Shown here in pieces: positions 62,317 to 64,000 of a stretch of 64,000 nt of DNA (its first letter is position 1; each line of letters starts with the position of its first letter). The stretch is from Argentina anserina (Eukaryota > Streptophyta > Magnoliopsida > Rosales > Rosaceae), in NCBI RefSeq assembly GCF_933775445.1, contig NC_065876.1, positions 5,146,001 through 5,210,000 of the forward strand. Direction: 5' to 3'. The notes under the pieces were generated by a model. It was not told the DNA's origin, made no database searches, and worked only from the letters and a program-made list of their open reading frames with translations. A program made the translations under genes and the position numbers.

Positions 62317-63933
62317 TCAAGTTGGCGCATACACATTAATCATGCCAAACTTGCAAAGTGAGTCATAAAAAACCTTCTTGAACACTCTTTTGGTGAGTAT
62401 ATCCGCAAGTTGTTCTTCTGTATGAACAAACGGAAAACAAATAATCTTAGCGTCTAACTTCTCTTTTATAAAGTGACAATCAACCTCTACATGTTTTGTA
62501 CGATCATGTTGCACATGATTCTGTGAAATATCAATAGCTGTCTTGTTGTCACAGTAAAGCTGTATTGCACACTTAGGTTTAACACCCAAATCTTGTAGCA
62601 AATTCCTAAGCCACAACAACTCGCACACTCCCTGAGCCATACCTCTGTATTCTGCTTCAGCACTAGATCGAGCTACCACATTTTGTTTCTTACTCCTCCA
62701 CGTAACAAGATTACCTCCAACAAAGGTAAAATACCCTGATGTGGACCTCCGATTTGTACTATTTCCAGCCAAGTCTGCATCTGTAAAGCCACAAACCTCA
62801 AGGGTATTGTTGCGATTAGAAAACATTACTCCTCTCCCCGGAGCTGACTTCAAGTACCTCAATATCCTTACAACAGCATCCATATGGTCCACACTTGGAT
62901 TATGCATGAACTGACTTACTATACTTACTGCATACGCAACGTTTGGTCTGGTATGTGATAGATAAATCAGGCGTCCAACTAGCCTCTGATAACGAGGTTT
63001 GTCAGTAGGGACTTGATCTGGATACTCTGCTAACCGATGGTTCTGCTCAATAGGAGTATCAATGGGAGTGCAATCCAACATACATGTCTCTGTTAGTAGA
63101 TCAAGGATGTACTTCTTCTGACACAGATAAATACCATCACTTCCCCGGACGATTTCAATGCCTAAGAAGTACTTGAGTGTACCTAGGTCCTTCATCTCAA
63201 ACTCTATGGCGAGCTGTTTCTGTAATCTATCCACCTCAACAGTATCATTCCCAGTAACTACCATATCATCAACATATATAATTAGGGTTGTTACCTTCCT
63301 TTGTTGATGTTTGAGAAATAACGTGTGGTCTGAATTACTTTGTATGTAGCCAAGTTTCCTCATGAATTGTGAGAATCTTCCAAACCAAGCACGAGGTGAC
63401 TGTTTAAGACCATACAAAGACTTTCTCAATCTTCATACGGAGTTACTTGGGGAAGCGGCCACATATCCAGGCGGAAGATCCGTGTATACTTCCTCTGTTA
63501 GTTCTCCATGAAGGAATGCATTCTTGACATCAAACTGCCTAAGTGGCCAGTTCAAGTTAGCAGTGACAGAGAGCAATACCCGGATAGTATTCATCTTTGC
63601 AACATGTGCAAATGTCTCATCATAGTCTATGCCATATGTCTGGGTGTACCCCTTCGCTACTAGGCGTGTTTTATACCGGCTTACTGACCCATCTGGATTA
63701 TGTTTCACTGTAAACACCCAACGACATCCTACAGTCTTCTTGCCATATGGTGGTGGTACAAGCTCCCAAGTATTGTTCTTTTGTAATGCTTCCATCTCTT
63801 CCTCTATTGCTTTCCTCCATTTTGGATCTCCCAATGCATCTTGCACTTTGTTAGGTACTGATACAATAGATATTTGATTCACAAATGACTCATATGACTT
63901 AGATAATCTTTTGGTAGATATAAAATTTGTCAC
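62317..63933 (-). pseudogene. Copia pol (reverse transcriptase-RNase H), one stop codon
   Basis: Two adjoining open frames, 63433-63933 and 62317-63429, are in the same frame and separated by a single TGA. Together they span RT palm and fingers (from DPKWRKAIEEEMEAL), the YVDD active site, connection and RNase H to the C-terminus of pol (SLCKFGMINVYAPT). It is typed as a pseudogene because of the stop and the upstream shift near 63955. Confidence 0.9.
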
Positions 63934-64000
63934 CGGATACTTGGCTTTAGTCTGAAGGTAGGTTCATATTTTTTTGTTGGTTGTCCCCGAGTAGACCTAT

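Larger units (their letters stand above)
62113..64000 (-). mobile_element. Ty1/copia retrotransposon, 3' part (RT, RNase H, PPT, 3' LTR)
   Basis: On the minus strand: reverse transcriptase from the right edge, RNase H, polypurine tract (GAAGGGGAG, about 62310-62318) and 3' LTR (62113-62309). RT shows WKKAIEEEM-like start, YKTRLVAKGYTQ, DVKNAFLHGEL, KSLYGLKQSPRAWF and the catalytic YVDDMVV; RNase H shows DADLAGN, SAEAEYRGMA and the end ADILTKR. The frame is interrupted by one TGA at about 63430-63432 (in SPSNSV, before RLRKSL, where relatives have Cys) and by an apparent one-base shift near 63955. Otherwise it is open from 63933 to 62317, so this copy is much younger than the one at 16479-22894. 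The LTR places it in the same family as the left-edge element. Confidence 0.93.

Overview
The window is eukaryotic nuclear DNA, almost certainly from a eudicot plant. Genes have short exons with GT..AG introns, intergenic DNA is AT-rich and full of retrotransposons, and every recognisable gene is a plant family (LHT amino-acid permease, cytosolic GAPDH, auxin-binding/germin-like protein, GRAS regulator, plastid NDPK, ABC1 kinase, CYP71-type P450). The germin-like protein resembles the ABP19/ABP20 type known from peach, and a Cassandra (5S-like) LTR is present, so Rosaceae is my best guess. That guess is inference only.

Layout, left half. 1-1898 is the 5' part of a minus-strand Ty1/copia element whose usual gag position holds an SR-splicing-factor-like RRM. 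The element lies against, probably inside, an LHT-type transporter gene (1991-3985, minus), whose last exon is not visible. 4811-7759 (minus) is an 8-exon Ser/Arg-rich protein of unknown function. 8395-10802 is a large solo LTR. 11645-14567 (minus) is a 12-exon, divergent cytosolic GAPDH with an insertion in its S-loop. 15296-15928 (minus) is a germin-like protein. 16479-22894 is a complete but decayed copia element with both LTRs. 23260-25936 and 27070-29931 are two more solo LTRs. 30912-31468 is a candidate small Helitron.

Layout, right half. About 32490-40011 is a decayed CACTA (En/Spm) element with a TNP2-like transposase and a second, Ptta/En/Spm-like gene. 40574-40780 is a small gene with its own TATA box. 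41322-43698 is the fourth solo LTR. 46349-48079 is a GRAS regulator. 48791-49054 is a Cassandra solo LTR. 50777-52878 is a 7-exon plastid NDPK. 53557-54551 (minus) is a two-exon small plant protein. 55374-58248 (minus) is an ABC1-family kinase gene without visible 5' exons and with a damaged splice donor. 58874-59396 is a MITE. 59549-62062 is a two-exon cytochrome P450. 62113-64000 is the 3' part of a second minus-strand copia element.

The protein genes look like unrelated housekeeping, transport and defence genes; I see no gene cluster or multi-gene system among them. The most unusual material is the RRM-copia fusion, the four-member family of 2.4-2.9 kb solo LTRs (three with exact 5-bp target duplications, the fourth with a one-mismatch duplication, and all with a shared internal hairpin), the S-loop insertion in GAPDH, and several genes cut or edited by transposons. 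Exon borders below were read by eye; where I give exon lists the reading frame was checked to stay open across every junction.
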